64,000 nucleotides of DNA from Oscillospiraceae bacterium (GTDB lineage: Bacteria > Bacillota > Clostridia > Oscillospirales > Acutalibacteraceae). The position numbers and the translations under genes are program-made. Under the pieces are notes generated by a model that saw only the letters and a list, made by a program, of their open reading frames with translations, was not told where the DNA came from and made no database searches. The DNA is taken from contig SVPU01000001.1 of the NCBI GenBank assembly GCA_015065685.1, positions 87,340 to 151,339 on the forward strand, in the 5' to 3' direction. Shown piece after piece: positions 41,194-52,300 of the stretch (the stretch's first letter is position 1; each line of letters starts with the position of its first letter).

Positions 41194-42165
41194 ATAATTT
41201 TCGCCGAATAATTGGTCGGCAAACCACACTTTTTCCACCGTGAAGCGCTTGCCCTTTAAATAATTAAGAATGCCTGCATCGGTTTTAAAATCAAAGCAAA
41301 GACTGTAAGAATAAAGCGCCTGCTTATCAAAGCCGAGCTTTTTATCATTACTTTTACTGTATTTTCCCTCGCCCAAAAGCGGGTGGCCTATTGCCGCCAT
41401 ATGTGCGCGGATTTGGTGTGTTCTGCCGGTTAACAGTTCGATTTCCAAAAGGGAAAGGTTGTTTTTGCTTTCTAAAACCGTGTATTTTGTTTTAACTGTT
41501 TTAGAGTTTTCTTTTTTGGTTTTAGACATAAAAACCATATTTTTTTCTTCATTTTTTTCGAGAAAGCCCTCAAGCAAATCGCTTTTTTTCTTTGGCACGC
41601 CGTGAACTACCGTGAGGTATCTTTTGTCGATTTCACGCTCTTTGATTTTTTCACAAAGAATACGAAGCGTTTCGGCATTTTTTGCCGCGATAACAATACC
41701 GCCGGTGTTTCGGTCAATTCGGTTTGCAAGTGCGGGGCGGAAGCTATTTTCGTTTTCGGGGTCGAACTCACCCTTTTTATAAAGATAATGCTGAATTCGG
41801 GCGATTAGGGTGTTTGTGTATTCGTTTTTATCGGGGTGCACTAAAAGTCCCTGCTTTTTATCAGCAAGTAAGATGTTTTCATCTTCATAAACGATGTCAA
41901 GTGTGGCAGGGGCGGATAAAAAGTCATAGGTCGGCTTTATGGGTGTAAAAAACTCATCGTTTATGTAACACGAAACAACATCACCCTCGTTTAAACGGGT
42001 GCTGATTTCGGCTCTTTTGCCATTAACCTTTATCCGCTTTGTTCTGATATATTTGAACATAAGCGAGGTGGGCAGGGTGGGGCAATTTTTTACAATAAAC
42101 TTATCGAGTCTTAAAGACGCATCGTTTCGACTCACGGTAAATTCTTTCATAAGTTGACCTTTCAC
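41173..42165 (-). CDS. RluA-family pseudouridine synthase with S4 domain
   Basis: LDKFIVKNCP.., LANRIDRNTGGIVIAAKN, LLTGRTHQIRAHMAAIGHPLLGEGKY. Confidence 0.93.
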   Translation of the reverse strand: MKGQLMKEFTVSRNDASLRLDKFIVKNCPTLPTSLMFKYIRTKRIKVNGKRAEISTRLNEGDVVSCYINDEFFTPIKPTYDFLSAPATLDIVYEDENILLADKKQGLLVHPDKNEYTNTLIARIQHYLYKKGEFDPENENSFRPALANRIDRNTGGIVIAAKNAETLRILCEKIKEREIDKRYLTVVHGVPKKKSDLLEGFLEKNEEKNMVFMSKTKKENSKTVKTKYTVLESKNNLSLLEIELLTGRTHQIRAHMAAIGHPLLGEGKYSKSNDKKLGFDKQALYSYSLCFDFKTDAGILNYLKGKRFTVEKVWFADQLFGENYKKLLKL

Positions 42166-42225
42166 TTGAAAATTTTTCCAATATGGAATATAATTATTTT
42201 ATCATTGATTTTGCGAGGGATATAA

Positions 42226-42924
42226 TTGGCAAATAATCTTCATAACAAACATCGCGAAAGAGTTCGCCAAGATTTATTAAATCACGGGTTTGATGATGAA
42301 ACACCGCTTCATAAAATAGTTGAAATGCTGCTTTTTTACAGCATTCCGAGAAAAGATACAAACGAAATAGCACACGAGCTTGTGAACCGTTTCGGCACGC
42401 TTTCGAATATGTTATCTGCACCCGCTAGTGAATTGCTGAAAATTGATGGTGTGGGTGAGAGCACGGTTGCGTTTTTTAAATTAATCTCGGTGGTATCACA
42501 AAGAAATATCCGCGAAAAATTCTCAAAGGTTAAAAAGTTTGAAAGCCTTAATGAGATTGGTGATTATCTGTTGGTTAAACATTTCGGCTTTGCCGAAGAA
42601 ACCGTTGCCGTAACATCGTTTAACGGACGCGGCGAAAAGGTTGGGTTTGACATTGTTGGCCATGGGGACATTGCATCGGTTGGTGTTTCAATCAGAAAGA
42701 TAATGGAAACTGTGTTAAACCGAAAAGCCACAGCAATTGTTTTATCGCACAACCACCCCGGTGCTTCCGCAATGCCGAGCGCTGAGGATATCGAGGTAAC
42801 CGAAAAAGTGAGCGAAGCAATGGCAAAAATAGGAGTTTCCTTGCTTGACCATATAATTGTTGCCGAAAATGATTATGTTTCATTGGCGCAGAGCAGACAG
42901 TTTCAGTATATTTTCGGCAAATAA
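42226..42924 (+). CDS. radC: RadC family JAB-domain protein
   Basis: DGVGESTVAFFKLI; SHNHPGASAMPSAEDIEVTEKV (JAMM motif). Confidence 0.9.
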   Translation: MANNLHNKHRERVRQDLLNHGFDDETPLHKIVEMLLFYSIPRKDTNEIAHELVNRFGTLSNMLSAPASELLKIDGVGESTVAFFKLISVVSQRNIREKFSKVKKFESLNEIGDYLLVKHFGFAEETVAVTSFNGRGEKVGFDIVGHGDIASVGVSIRKIMETVLNRKATAIVLSHNHPGASAMPSAEDIEVTEKVSEAMAKIGVSLLDHIIVAENDYVSLAQSRQFQYIFGK

Positions 42925-43129
42925 AATTATTGCATTTGAAATCTGCTTTATTTTATGGGGACAAAACCTATTCCGCTTTTTGTGAAAAGATAATTTTCCG
43001 AGAGCGGATTTTTTCTGTTTTTTGCGAAGATTTGCAATGCTTACATGCAAAGCACTTATTTTGTTTCAAGTATAAGTTGATGTTAAGAAATTGTCAAGAA
43101 AAAGGTTTCTTGTATAATATATATTTTAA

Positions 43130-43158
43130 TTGACATTATCTTTGGTATAAGTTAAAAT
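43130..43158 (+). promoter_or_regulatory. Promoter of pyrH-frr operon (TTGACA-N17-TAAAAT)
   Basis: ttgacattatctttggtataagttaaaat upstream of pyrH. Confidence 0.7.
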
Positions 43159-43190
43159 ATAATAAATAAATATAATTTGGAGTGAGTGCT

Positions 43191-43895
43191 GTGCAACCGA
43201 TTTATAAAAGAGTGCTTTTAAAGCTTTCGGGTGAGGTTCTTGCGGGCGAAAAAGGCGTGGGAATTGATTTTGATAAGGTTTTAGAAGTGTGCGAAAGAGT
43301 TAAGACCTGCGTAGATATGGGCGTTGAAGTAGCAATTGTTGTGGGCGGAGGTAATTTCTGGCGTGGCCGTTCAAGCGGCAAGATGGACAGAACACGAGCT
43401 GACCATATGGGAATGCTTGCAACCTCTATAAATGCCTTGGCATTGGTTGATGCCTTAGAGCAGTTAGGCGTTACTGCAAGAGTTCAAACTGCAGTTGAGA
43501 TGCGCCAATTCGCAGAGCTTTATATCAGAAATAAAGCTGTAAGACATTTGGAAAAGGGCAGAGTTGTGATTTTTGGCTGCGGAACAGGTAACCCATTTTT
43601 CTCAACTGATACTGCGGCAGCCTTGCGTGCGGCAGAAATCGGCGCAGATATTATATTCAAGGCAACTAATGTTGACGGCGTTTATGATAGCGACCCCAAG
43701 CTTAATCCCGATGCCAAAAAATACGATACACTCAGTCATATTGAGGTTCTTCAGCAGGGACTTCATGTTATGGATAGCACAGCGGCATCACTTTGTATGG
43801 ATAACGGAATTAAAATATTAGTGTTCAATCTTGATAATCCCGATAATATCGTTTCTGCTATGGTGGGCGAGACTATCGGAACAATAGTAAAATAA
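43191..43895 (+). CDS. pyrH: UMP kinase
   Basis: [63 protein letters not shown]. Confidence 0.97.
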   Translation: MQPIYKRVLLKLSGEVLAGEKGVGIDFDKVLEVCERVKTCVDMGVEVAIVVGGGNFWRGRSSGKMDRTRADHMGMLATSINALALVDALEQLGVTARVQTAVEMRQFAELYIRNKAVRHLEKGRVVIFGCGTGNPFFSTDTAAALRAAEIGADIIFKATNVDGVYDSDPKLNPDAKKYDTLSHIEVLQQGLHVMDSTAASLCMDNGIKILVFNLDNPDNIVSAMVGETIGTIVK

Positions 43896-43909
43896 TCGGA
43901 GGAAAAGTT

Positions 43910-44464
43910 ATGCAAGAATTGATTAAAAATACCGAAGAAAAGATGAATAAAACGGTTTCCGTTTTAGAAAGAGATTATAAGTCCATCAGAGCAGGAAGAG
44001 CAAATGCTTCTGTGCTTGATAGAATTAATGTGGATTATTACGGTGTTCCCACACCGATTCAGCAGATGGCTGCAGTTTCTGTTCCCGAGCCCCGTGTTCT
44101 TATGATTCAGCCTTGGGATGCAACCACACTAAAGGCAATCGAAAAGGCTATTTTAACCTCGGATATAGGAATTAACCCTCAGAATGATGGCAGAGTTATT
44201 CGCCTTTCTTTCCCGCCTCTTACAGAAGAACGCAGAAAAGAAATTGTTAAGGATGTTAAGAAGTTCGCAGAGGATAACAAGGTGGCTATTCGCAACACAA
44301 GAAGAGATGCTATTGAAAAACTCAAAGGTCTTAAGAAAGCAAACACAATAACAGAAGATGATGTTGCAAACGGCGAAAAGAAAATTCAGGCTCTCACCGA
44401 TAAATTCTGCAAAGAAATTGATGACCTTGCGGCAATAAAAGAAAAAGAAATTTTAGAAATATAA
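43910..44464 (+). CDS. frr: Ribosome recycling factor
   Basis: YKSIRAGRANASVLDRINVDYYGVPTPIQQMAAVSVPEPR. Confidence 0.98.
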   Translation: MQELIKNTEEKMNKTVSVLERDYKSIRAGRANASVLDRINVDYYGVPTPIQQMAAVSVPEPRVLMIQPWDATTLKAIEKAILTSDIGINPQNDGRVIRLSFPPLTEERRKEIVKDVKKFAEDNKVAIRNTRRDAIEKLKGLKKANTITEDDVANGEKKIQALTDKFCKEIDDLAAIKEKEILEI

Positions 44465-44469
44465 AACTT

Positions 44470-44491
44470 CGGGCAGTTTAAAGACTGCCCG
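44470..44491 (+). terminator. Hairpin CGGGCAGT/ACTGCCCG after frr
   Basis: Perfect inverted repeat with T-run. Confidence 0.75.
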
Positions 44492-44534
44492 TTTTAGTCT
44501 GATTAATTACTAATTCTAATTGGAGGGTGCGGTT

Positions 44535-45248
44535 TTGTTTCTATTTAAAAGAAAAGATACAAACAGAACATTGCCAAAGCATATCGCAATAATTATGGAC
44601 GGTAACGGCAGATGGGCTAAAAAAAGGTCTATGCCGCGCTCGGCAGGGCATGTAGCAGGCGCCAAAACCTTTAAAGATATTGCGAGATATTGCAATAAAA
44701 TAGGACTCGAATATTTGACGGTTTATGCTTTTTCAACCGAAAACTGGAAAAGACCTAAAGATGAGATTGAAAGCATTATGAATCTGCTTAGAGATTACCT
44801 TAAGGATGCTGAGAATTTCAAAAGTGATAATATAAGGGTTAAATTTATAGGCAATCTTGAGCCGCTTGCTGATGATATTAAAGAGCTTATCAAAAAAGAT
44901 GAGGAGGGCTCTAAGGATGCAACTGGTCTTAAGCTTAACATTGCAATAAATTATGGCGGCCGAGATGAAATTACAAATGCCGTGAAGAAAATAGTTAAAA
45001 GCGGTGTGGATGCTGAGAGCATCACAGAGCAGACTATTTCGGATAATCTTTACACAAGCGATATGCCCGACCCTGATTTTATTATAAGACCAAGCGGGGA
45101 ATACAGGCTTTCAAATTATCTTATTTGGCAATCGGCTTATGCGGAATATTGGTTTTCCGATGTTTTGTGGCCTGATTTTAAACCACACCATTTAGAAAAG
45201 GCAATTGATGAATATAACCACAGAAACCGCAGATTCGGCGGAGTTTAA
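44535..45248 (+). CDS. uppS: Isoprenyl transferase (undecaprenyl diphosphate synthase)
   Basis: HIAIIMDGNGRWAKKRSMPRSAGHVAGAKTF, STENWKRP, RPSGEYRLSNYLIWQSAYAEYWF. Confidence 0.97.
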   Translation: MFLFKRKDTNRTLPKHIAIIMDGNGRWAKKRSMPRSAGHVAGAKTFKDIARYCNKIGLEYLTVYAFSTENWKRPKDEIESIMNLLRDYLKDAENFKSDNIRVKFIGNLEPLADDIKELIKKDEEGSKDATGLKLNIAINYGGRDEITNAVKKIVKSGVDAESITEQTISDNLYTSDMPDPDFIIRPSGEYRLSNYLIWQSAYAEYWFSDVLWPDFKPHHLEKAIDEYNHRNRRFGGV

Positions 45249-45265
45249 AAAAGGAAGGAAATAAT

Positions 45266-46078
45266 ATGAAAACTCGTATAATTTCAGGTGTTGTTATGGC
45301 GGCAATATTGGCGGCAATATTGGCGGTTGGATTTTTGTGGAACACAATAGTTATTGCAATTGTGTTGGCGCTTCTTGCAGCTGCGGCAATTTTCGAGCTG
45401 CTTCACAATGCGGTTGGCATAACCGATAAATTTTCCCTTATCGGTGCTTGTGTTTACGGCTTTGCGGTTGTAATGACCCTGCCACTTAGTAAGGGTATTA
45501 TTAGTGCGGGCCTTATTTTTGTTCTTGCTGTTAGCATAATTTACGAATTATTTGCTGTTTTGATGATTCTCAGAAACCATGGCGAATTTGACATTGCAAA
45601 GATTGCCGCAATTTATGGCCTTCCTTTGCCGTTTGCCTTTGCATTCTTCTGCCTTGGCGGAATAATAATGCGAGATAGCGGAATATATTATTTATTGCTA
45701 TTGCTTAATTTCTCAAGCGTTTGTGATATGGGTGCATATTTTGCGGGTAGCTTTTTAGGTAAGCATAAGTTATGCCCTAATATCAGTCCTAAAAAGACGG
45801 TTGAGGGAGCTCTTGGCGGCGTTTTGGCAAGCCTTGTTGTAACCTTGATTTTAGCGCTTTGCTTCGGCAAGCCCTTGCTTAACGCACTATTGCTTACAAT
45901 TCCATTCTGCATTATAGGTATGGTGGGCGATTTATTTGCTTCTGCAATTAAGCGCTCTGTAGGACTTAAGGATTACAGTCATCTTATCCCCGGACACGGT
46001 GGAATTCTTGACAGGGTTGACAGTATTATTATGATTGCACCCTTAATGTATTTCCTTGTTAACACAACGGTGCTGTAA
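45266..46078 (+). CDS. cdsA: Phosphatidate cytidylyltransferase
   Basis: DMGAYFAGSFLGKHKLCPNISPKKTVEGALGG; SVGLKDYSHLIPGHGGILDRVDS. Confidence 0.95.
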   Translation: MKTRIISGVVMAAILAAILAVGFLWNTIVIAIVLALLAAAAIFELLHNAVGITDKFSLIGACVYGFAVVMTLPLSKGIISAGLIFVLAVSIIYELFAVLMILRNHGEFDIAKIAAIYGLPLPFAFAFFCLGGIIMRDSGIYYLLLLLNFSSVCDMGAYFAGSFLGKHKLCPNISPKKTVEGALGGVLASLVVTLILALCFGKPLLNALLLTIPFCIIGMVGDLFASAIKRSVGLKDYSHLIPGHGGILDRVDSIIMIAPLMYFLVNTTVL

Positions 46079-47220
46079 TGAAAAGCTTAATAATTTTAGG
46101 TTCAACCGGCTCTATAGGAACGCAAGCCTTAGAGGTGGCAAAGCGAGATGGCTATAAGGTTACCGCACTTGCTGCGGGCAGTAATATTGAATTGCTCGAA
46201 AAGCAGGCGAGGGAATTCGGCGTTTTAGCAGTCGCGGTTTTTGATGAAAAAGCTGCAGAACAACTAAAGCATAATTTAGCCGACACCGAGATAAAGGTGC
46301 TTGGCGGTGTGGAGGGCGTTTGCAAAATAGCCGAATACGATGGCGACATTGTTCTTAATGCGATTGTTGGAATTGCAGGTTTGCGACCAACCCTCACGGC
46401 TATAAATGCAGGCAAGGATATTGCGCTTGCAAACAAAGAAACTCTTGTTACGGGCGGTGAGCTTGTTAACAAAGCTGCACGCGAAAAGGGAGTTAAAATT
46501 TTACCTGTTGACAGTGAGCATTCTGCGATTTTTCAGTCTCTGCAAGGTGCGCCCGAGGGCTCGCTCAGAAAAATTTTGCTCACGGCTTCGGGCGGTCCGT
46601 TTTATTCTAAAACCCGTGCAGATTTAGAAAATGTAACGGTTAAAGAGGCATTAAACCACCCTAATTGGTCAATGGGCGCTAAAATAACAATTGATTCTGC
46701 AACCCTTATGAATAAGGGCTTAGAGGTTATCGAGGCCGTGCATTTGTTTGGAATTTCTGCAGATAATATTGAGGTGCTTGTGCATAGACAAAGCATTCTA
46801 CATTCGGCGGTGGAACTGGGCGACGGTGCCGTGATAGCACAGCTTGGCACACCTGATATGCGACTTCCGATACAGTATGCTTTGACATACCCAAATAGAA
46901 GCGATTATGCTTTTGAAAGGTTAAGCCTTACAGATATCGGCACGCTCACATTCGAAAAGCCTGATACTGATACCTTTCGTTGCCTGAGCCTTTGCATTGA
47001 TGCAATAAATGAGGGCGGACTTGCGCCCACTGCGGTTAACGGCGCTAATGAAGAGGCGGTTAAACTGTTTTTAGATGGCAAAATCAAGTTTTTGCAGATA
47101 GCGGATTTGGTTGAAAAGGCACTCCGAAATGTGAAAAACAAAAAAGATTTTGATTTAGATGATATTTTAGAGACTGACAAACAGGCTCGTGAATTTGTAA
47201 GGAAGAGTTTAGATATATAG
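46078..47220 (+). CDS. dxr: 1-deoxy-D-xylulose-5-phosphate reductoisomerase
   Basis: ILGSTGSIGTQALEVAKRDGY, ALANKETLVTGGELV, DSEHSAIFQSL. Confidence 0.97.
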   Translation: MKSLIILGSTGSIGTQALEVAKRDGYKVTALAAGSNIELLEKQAREFGVLAVAVFDEKAAEQLKHNLADTEIKVLGGVEGVCKIAEYDGDIVLNAIVGIAGLRPTLTAINAGKDIALANKETLVTGGELVNKAAREKGVKILPVDSEHSAIFQSLQGAPEGSLRKILLTASGGPFYSKTRADLENVTVKEALNHPNWSMGAKITIDSATLMNKGLEVIEAVHLFGISADNIEVLVHRQSILHSAVELGDGAVIAQLGTPDMRLPIQYALTYPNRSDYAFERLSLTDIGTLTFEKPDTDTFRCLSLCIDAINEGGLAPTAVNGANEEAVKLFLDGKIKFLQIADLVEKALRNVKNKKDFDLDDILETDKQAREFVRKSLDI

Positions 47221-47226
47221 TTTAAA

Positions 47227-48288
47227 GTGGTGATTTTTATTCAAGCGGTTTTAGATTTTCTTAATTTAATATGGCCCTATATAGTGGCGATTCTTGTGTT
47301 TTTGGTGCTTATCATAATTCACGAGTTCGGTCATTTCATTGCCGCTAAGCTTTTAGGAGTTCGTGTTAACGAATTTGCGGTTGGATTTGGTCCTAAGTTG
47401 TTTTCATATCAGGGTAAAGAAACTAAATATGCGGTTAATCTTATCCCCTTTGGCGGTTACTGTGCTATGGAGGGCGAGGATGAAACAAGCCAAGATGAAA
47501 AGGCATTTTGCAACAAAAAGCCGTGGAAAAGATTTTTAATTGTGGTTATGGGTGCCACCTTTAATCTTTTGCTGGGCCTTATAATTGTTGCAATAACCTT
47601 GGCGCCCCAAAAGGCATTCACCACCACAACCGTGGCCGAGTTTGGCGAAAATGCGGTGAGCCAGCAAACCGGACTTATGGTTGATGACCGCATTTTAGAG
47701 GTTGACGGAAGAAAAATTTTTGCCACCTATGATTTAAGCTATGCCTTCACCAATGTAAAGGATGGCAAAATTGACATAACCGTTGAACGAGATGGCGAAA
47801 AGAAGCTTTTAAGGGATGTAACCTTCAAAACCGCCGAGGAGCAGGACATCACCTTTTTAACGGTTGATTTTAAGGTTTACGGTGAAAAGAAAACCGTTGG
47901 CAGTTATATTAAGCAGACTGTTAAAATGTCAATTTCCTATTGTGCGGTTATTTGGCGAAGTTTAATTGATATGCTTGGCGGAAAGTTTGGAATCAGCGCA
48001 GTTTCGGGTCCCGTTGGTGTTACCGTGGCAATAGCCGATGCGGCAAAAATGAATTTGATGAATGTTTTGCCCATAATGGCACTTATAACCATAAATTTAG
48101 GGTTGTTTAACCTGTTGCCAATCCCTGCGCTTGACGGCGGAAGACTTTTGTTTATTTTAATTGAAATGATAATAAGAAAACCTGTTCCGCAAAAATATGA
48201 ATCGGTTATTCACACTGTGGGCTTTGTGATTTTAATAGCCTTTATGATTCTTGTTGCGGCAAAGGATATTTTAAGTCTTATTTTTTAA
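47227..48288 (+). CDS. rseP: RIP metalloprotease RseP
   Basis: IIHEFGHFIAAKLLGVRVNEFAVGFGP, PDZ, NLLPIPALDGGRLLF. Confidence 0.95.
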   Translation: MVIFIQAVLDFLNLIWPYIVAILVFLVLIIIHEFGHFIAAKLLGVRVNEFAVGFGPKLFSYQGKETKYAVNLIPFGGYCAMEGEDETSQDEKAFCNKKPWKRFLIVVMGATFNLLLGLIIVAITLAPQKAFTTTTVAEFGENAVSQQTGLMVDDRILEVDGRKIFATYDLSYAFTNVKDGKIDITVERDGEKKLLRDVTFKTAEEQDITFLTVDFKVYGEKKTVGSYIKQTVKMSISYCAVIWRSLIDMLGGKFGISAVSGPVGVTVAIADAAKMNLMNVLPIMALITINLGLFNLLPIPALDGGRLLFILIEMIIRKPVPQKYESVIHTVGFVILIAFMILVAAKDILSLIF

Positions 48289-48299
48289 AGGATGAGAAA

Positions 48300-49352
48300 A
48301 TGTTTACAAACGATAAAACTGTCAAGGTTAAGGCGGGTAATGTTGAGATAGGCGGCGGCGCACCGATTTCGGTGCAGTCAATGCTTTGCGTGCCCGTTCA
48401 TAATATAGAAGAAAATGTTGCTCAGGCAAAGCGACTCCAAGCCTCAGGGTGCGATATAGTAAGAGTAACCGTGCCTGATAAAGAGGCCTTAAAGACTGTT
48501 GAGGCACTTAAAAAGAATATTAGCATACCCCTTGTTGCAGATATTCACTTTGATTACCGCCTAGCGCTTGATAGCGTTGCTGCGGGGGTTGACAAGGTGA
48601 GAATTAACCCAGGCAATATCGGCTCTGATGACAAGGTGAAGCTTGTGGCGGATGCGTGCAGAAAAGCAGGCGTTCCGATAAGAATTGGCGTTAATTCGGG
48701 CTCGCTTGAAAAAAACATTCTTGCAAAATACGGTGGAGTAACGCCTGAAGCTATGGTTGAGAGCGGAATGTATCACATATCCTTGCTCGAAAAATTTGAT
48801 TTTGAGGATATTGTTTTATCTCTTAAATCTTCGGACACTTTTAAAATGTACAAGGCATATGAACTCGCCGCAGAAAAATGCCGTTATCCGTTGCATCTTG
48901 GTGTTACAGAAGCGGGAACTGAAAATATGGGCGTTATAAAGTCTGCTGCGGGTATTGGCGGCTTGCTGCTCAGAGGCATTGGAAACACAATAAGAGTTTC
49001 TCTTACTGATGACCCCGTTAAAGAGGTCGAAGCGGGCATAAAGCTGCTTAAAGCCATCGATTTACGAAAAGACGGAATAAGGTTTGTTTCTTGCCCAACC
49101 TGCGGAAGAACACAAATTGATTTAATAGGTCTTGCAAAGCAAGCTGAGGAAAAGCTGGCAGATTGCAAGAAGAATATAACAGTTGCAATTATGGGCTGTG
49201 TTGTGAACGGTCCCGGAGAAGCGAGTGCCGCAGATATTGGAATTGCGGGTGGAAAAAATTGCGGTGTGCTTTTTAAAAAGGGTGAAATTATCCGCAAATT
49301 GCCCGAAGAGGAATTGCTCGGCGCATTGCTTGAAGAAATAGAAAAAATGTAA
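48300..49352 (+). CDS. ispG: 4-hydroxy-3-methylbut-2-en-1-yl diphosphate synthase (flavodoxin)
   Basis: VKAGNVEIGGGAPISVQSM, ADIHFDYRLAL, CPTCGRTQ, VMGCVVNGPGEA-like IMGCVVNGPGEASAADIG. Confidence 0.97.
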   Translation: MFTNDKTVKVKAGNVEIGGGAPISVQSMLCVPVHNIEENVAQAKRLQASGCDIVRVTVPDKEALKTVEALKKNISIPLVADIHFDYRLALDSVAAGVDKVRINPGNIGSDDKVKLVADACRKAGVPIRIGVNSGSLEKNILAKYGGVTPEAMVESGMYHISLLEKFDFEDIVLSLKSSDTFKMYKAYELAAEKCRYPLHLGVTEAGTENMGVIKSAAGIGGLLLRGIGNTIRVSLTDDPVKEVEAGIKLLKAIDLRKDGIRFVSCPTCGRTQIDLIGLAKQAEEKLADCKKNITVAIMGCVVNGPGEASAADIGIAGGKNCGVLFKKGEIIRKLPEEELLGALLEEIEKM

Positions 49353-49371
49353 TAAAACGGAGTTGTAAAAA

Positions 49372-52300
49372 ATGGGGAAGGCATTGTTTTCGGATATATT
49401 CGGAATGTATCTTGGGGACGAGCTTAATAATAAGGTTAAGGATTGTTTGGTGGAAAAATGTAACCTTGATGTTGAAGACCGCAGCCTCAGTGCTGTGCTA
49501 AAATCAGAGAGCTACATAAGCAAAGCGGAGCAGTCAGAGATAACAGAAAAAATGAAAACACTCTTGAAGCTGAGAGAGTGTGCTTTTTCATATATTTTCA
49601 CACCTGCCGCATTATGTGTGGAGGCGTGCTTTGATATTATTTCGGAAATAAAGGTTAAAAGTGCCGCCATTAACGGCTATTTTAGTGATGCTGATTTAAA
49701 CCTTGAACCCGACAAATTAACAATAACCCTAAAGCACGGCGGTTATAAAACCATTTGCAGCTTAAGCTTTAAAAAGCATTTTGAAGCCTTGGTTAAATCA
49801 AAATTCCAAAGGGATATTGCGCTGGAATTTGACGGTCAGCTTGAGGATGTTGAGATTGAGCTGCCAAAGGAAGAGCCCAAAGCAGAGCCGAAGCCGCAGC
49901 CCAAAAAAGAAAGCGGCATGCCGGAAAAACAGATTAAGTTTGAAAAGCGCCAAGAAAAGCCCCAAAACGGAATGGTTTATCTTGATGACCCCAAACTGTT
50001 TTACGGCAGAAGAATTGATAATAACACAAAGCCAATGATAGAGGTATCGGGTGATGATACCGAGATTAGCTGTTGGGGAGAGGTTTTTGAAACCGAGGTT
50101 AGAACAATCAACACAAAACGCGGCGAGACAAATATTTTAACCTTTTCTTTCAGCGACCACACAAATTCACTCACTGCCACAATGTTTGTTGACCCCAAAA
50201 GAATGGGCGAAGTGGCACCGATTAAAAAGGGCGAATTTATACTTGTTAACGGTAGTTACGAGTTTGATAATTATAAAAAGGATTTTCTTGTAAAGCCCCG
50301 AGCAATTGCGCTCTTGCAGAAATATACCGAAATGGATGAATATGAGGGTCAAAAGAGAGTTGAGCTTCACTGCCATACAAATATGTCTGCTAAAGATGCT
50401 GTGTCGGCTGCAGGAGACATTATAAACCAAGCGTTTAAGTGGGGCCACAAGGCCATTGCTATTACCGACCACGGTGTTGTTCAGGCATATCCCGCAGCTG
50501 CGGCAGCGGTTAAGAAAATCAGAAAAGGCGGCGGCGATTTTAAGGTTATCTACGGTGTTGAAGCCTATTTTGTGGATGATATAACTAACGATATTTCGAA
50601 ACTGAACACAAAACAAATCGCCAAAATGAGATACCACCAGATAATTCTTGTGAAAAATCTTGTTGGCCTTAAAAATCTTTATAAATTGGTTTCAGAAGCG
50701 CATCTGCACGATTACCACGGAAGACCGATTACCTTAAGAAGCAAGCTAGAAGAGCTTCGAGAGGGACTGCTTGTTGGCTCTGCATGTGAGCTCGGTGAGC
50801 TTTATACCGCGATTATTGATGGCAAAAGCGATGAAGAGCTTTTAAAAATTGCAGAGTTTTATGATTATCTTGAAATTCAGCCGGTTGGTAACAATGCATT
50901 TATGGTGCGCGAATCTACATATCCCGATAAGAAGGACAAGAAAACGGGCGCTGTAATTCCAAACCGCTTCAAAAAGGTTACAAGCGTTGAGGTTATTAAG
51001 GACTTTAATCGCAAGGTAGTAGAGCTTGCTGACAAGCTTGGTAAACCCGTTGTAGCAACGGGGGATGTGCATTTCCTTAAGAAAAGCGATGAAATAATCC
51101 GTAAAATATTAATGGCGGGTCAGGGCTTTGAGGATTTTGACCACCAAGCACCTCTTTATCTTAAGAGCACAGAAGAAATGCTCGAGGATTTCAGCTATTT
51201 CGGGGATCGCGCAAAAGAATTTGTTATTGATAATCCTAATAAAATAGCCGAAATGGTGAGCGGGGATGTTATACCCGTGCCCGAAGGAAATTATCCTCCC
51301 GTTATTGAAGGGTCGGATGATTTACTGCGCGAAATTTGTTGGAAAAACGCACATAAAAAGTATGGCGAGAAAGTGCCCGAGATAGTTGAAAAGCGCCTTG
51401 AAAAAGAGCTTAATTCAATTATTAACAACGGCTTCTCGATTATGTATATTTCGGCACAAAAGCTCGTGGCATATAGCGAAGAGAACGGCTATCTCGTTGG
51501 CTCTCGAGGCTCGGTTGGCTCATCCTTTGTTGCAACCATGGCGGGCATTTCAGAGGTTAACCCGCTTGCTCCTCATTATGTTTGCCCCGAATGCTGCTAT
51601 AGCGAGTTTTTCACAGATGGCTCGGTTGGTTCGGGCTTCGATTTGCCTGAGAAAAAATGTCCCCATTGTGATAAAATGATGGAGCGCGACGGACACGATA
51701 TCCCCTTTGAAACCTTCTTGGGCTTCAAGGGCGATAAGGTGCCCGATATCGACCTTAACTTCTCTGATGAATTCCAGACACAGGTTCAAAAATACACCGA
51801 AACTCTGTTCGGAAGTGAGAATGTTTTCAAGGCGGGAACAATTTCAACCGTGGCAGAAAAAACCGCATTTGGTTTTTCAAAGGCCTATGCCGAGAAAAAG
51901 GGAATAACGCTAAGCTCTGCAGAGCTTAACCGCTTGGCAAAGCTTGTTGAGGGCGCACAGATAAAGCAAACAACCGGTCAGCACCCCGCGGGTATGATTG
52001 TAGTTCCAAGAGATAAAACCATTTACGATTTTTGTCCCATTCAGCACCCTGCGGATGATGTTAATTCCGATGTTGTTACAACCCACTTCGATTTCCATTC
52101 GATTCACGATACAATTCTCAAGCTTGATGAGCTCGGTCATGTTATCCCGACTACATATAAGTATTTAGAGGAATATTCGGGAATTCCCGTGAGTGAGGTT
52201 TCTATGAGCGACCCCAAGGTTTACAGCTTGTTCACTTCGACCGAGGCGCTCGGCGTTTCAGCAGATGAGATTGAATCACAAACAGGAACCTACTGCATCC

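Noticed and set aside
42930-43133. 67-aa ORF between radC and pyrH
   Set aside because: Overlaps terminator-like and promoter sequence; composition not protein-like.
45299-45330. 12-bp tandem duplication ggcggcaatatt in cdsA
   Set aside because: Only two copies, in frame (AAILAAIL) within the first TM helix; ordinary slippage.
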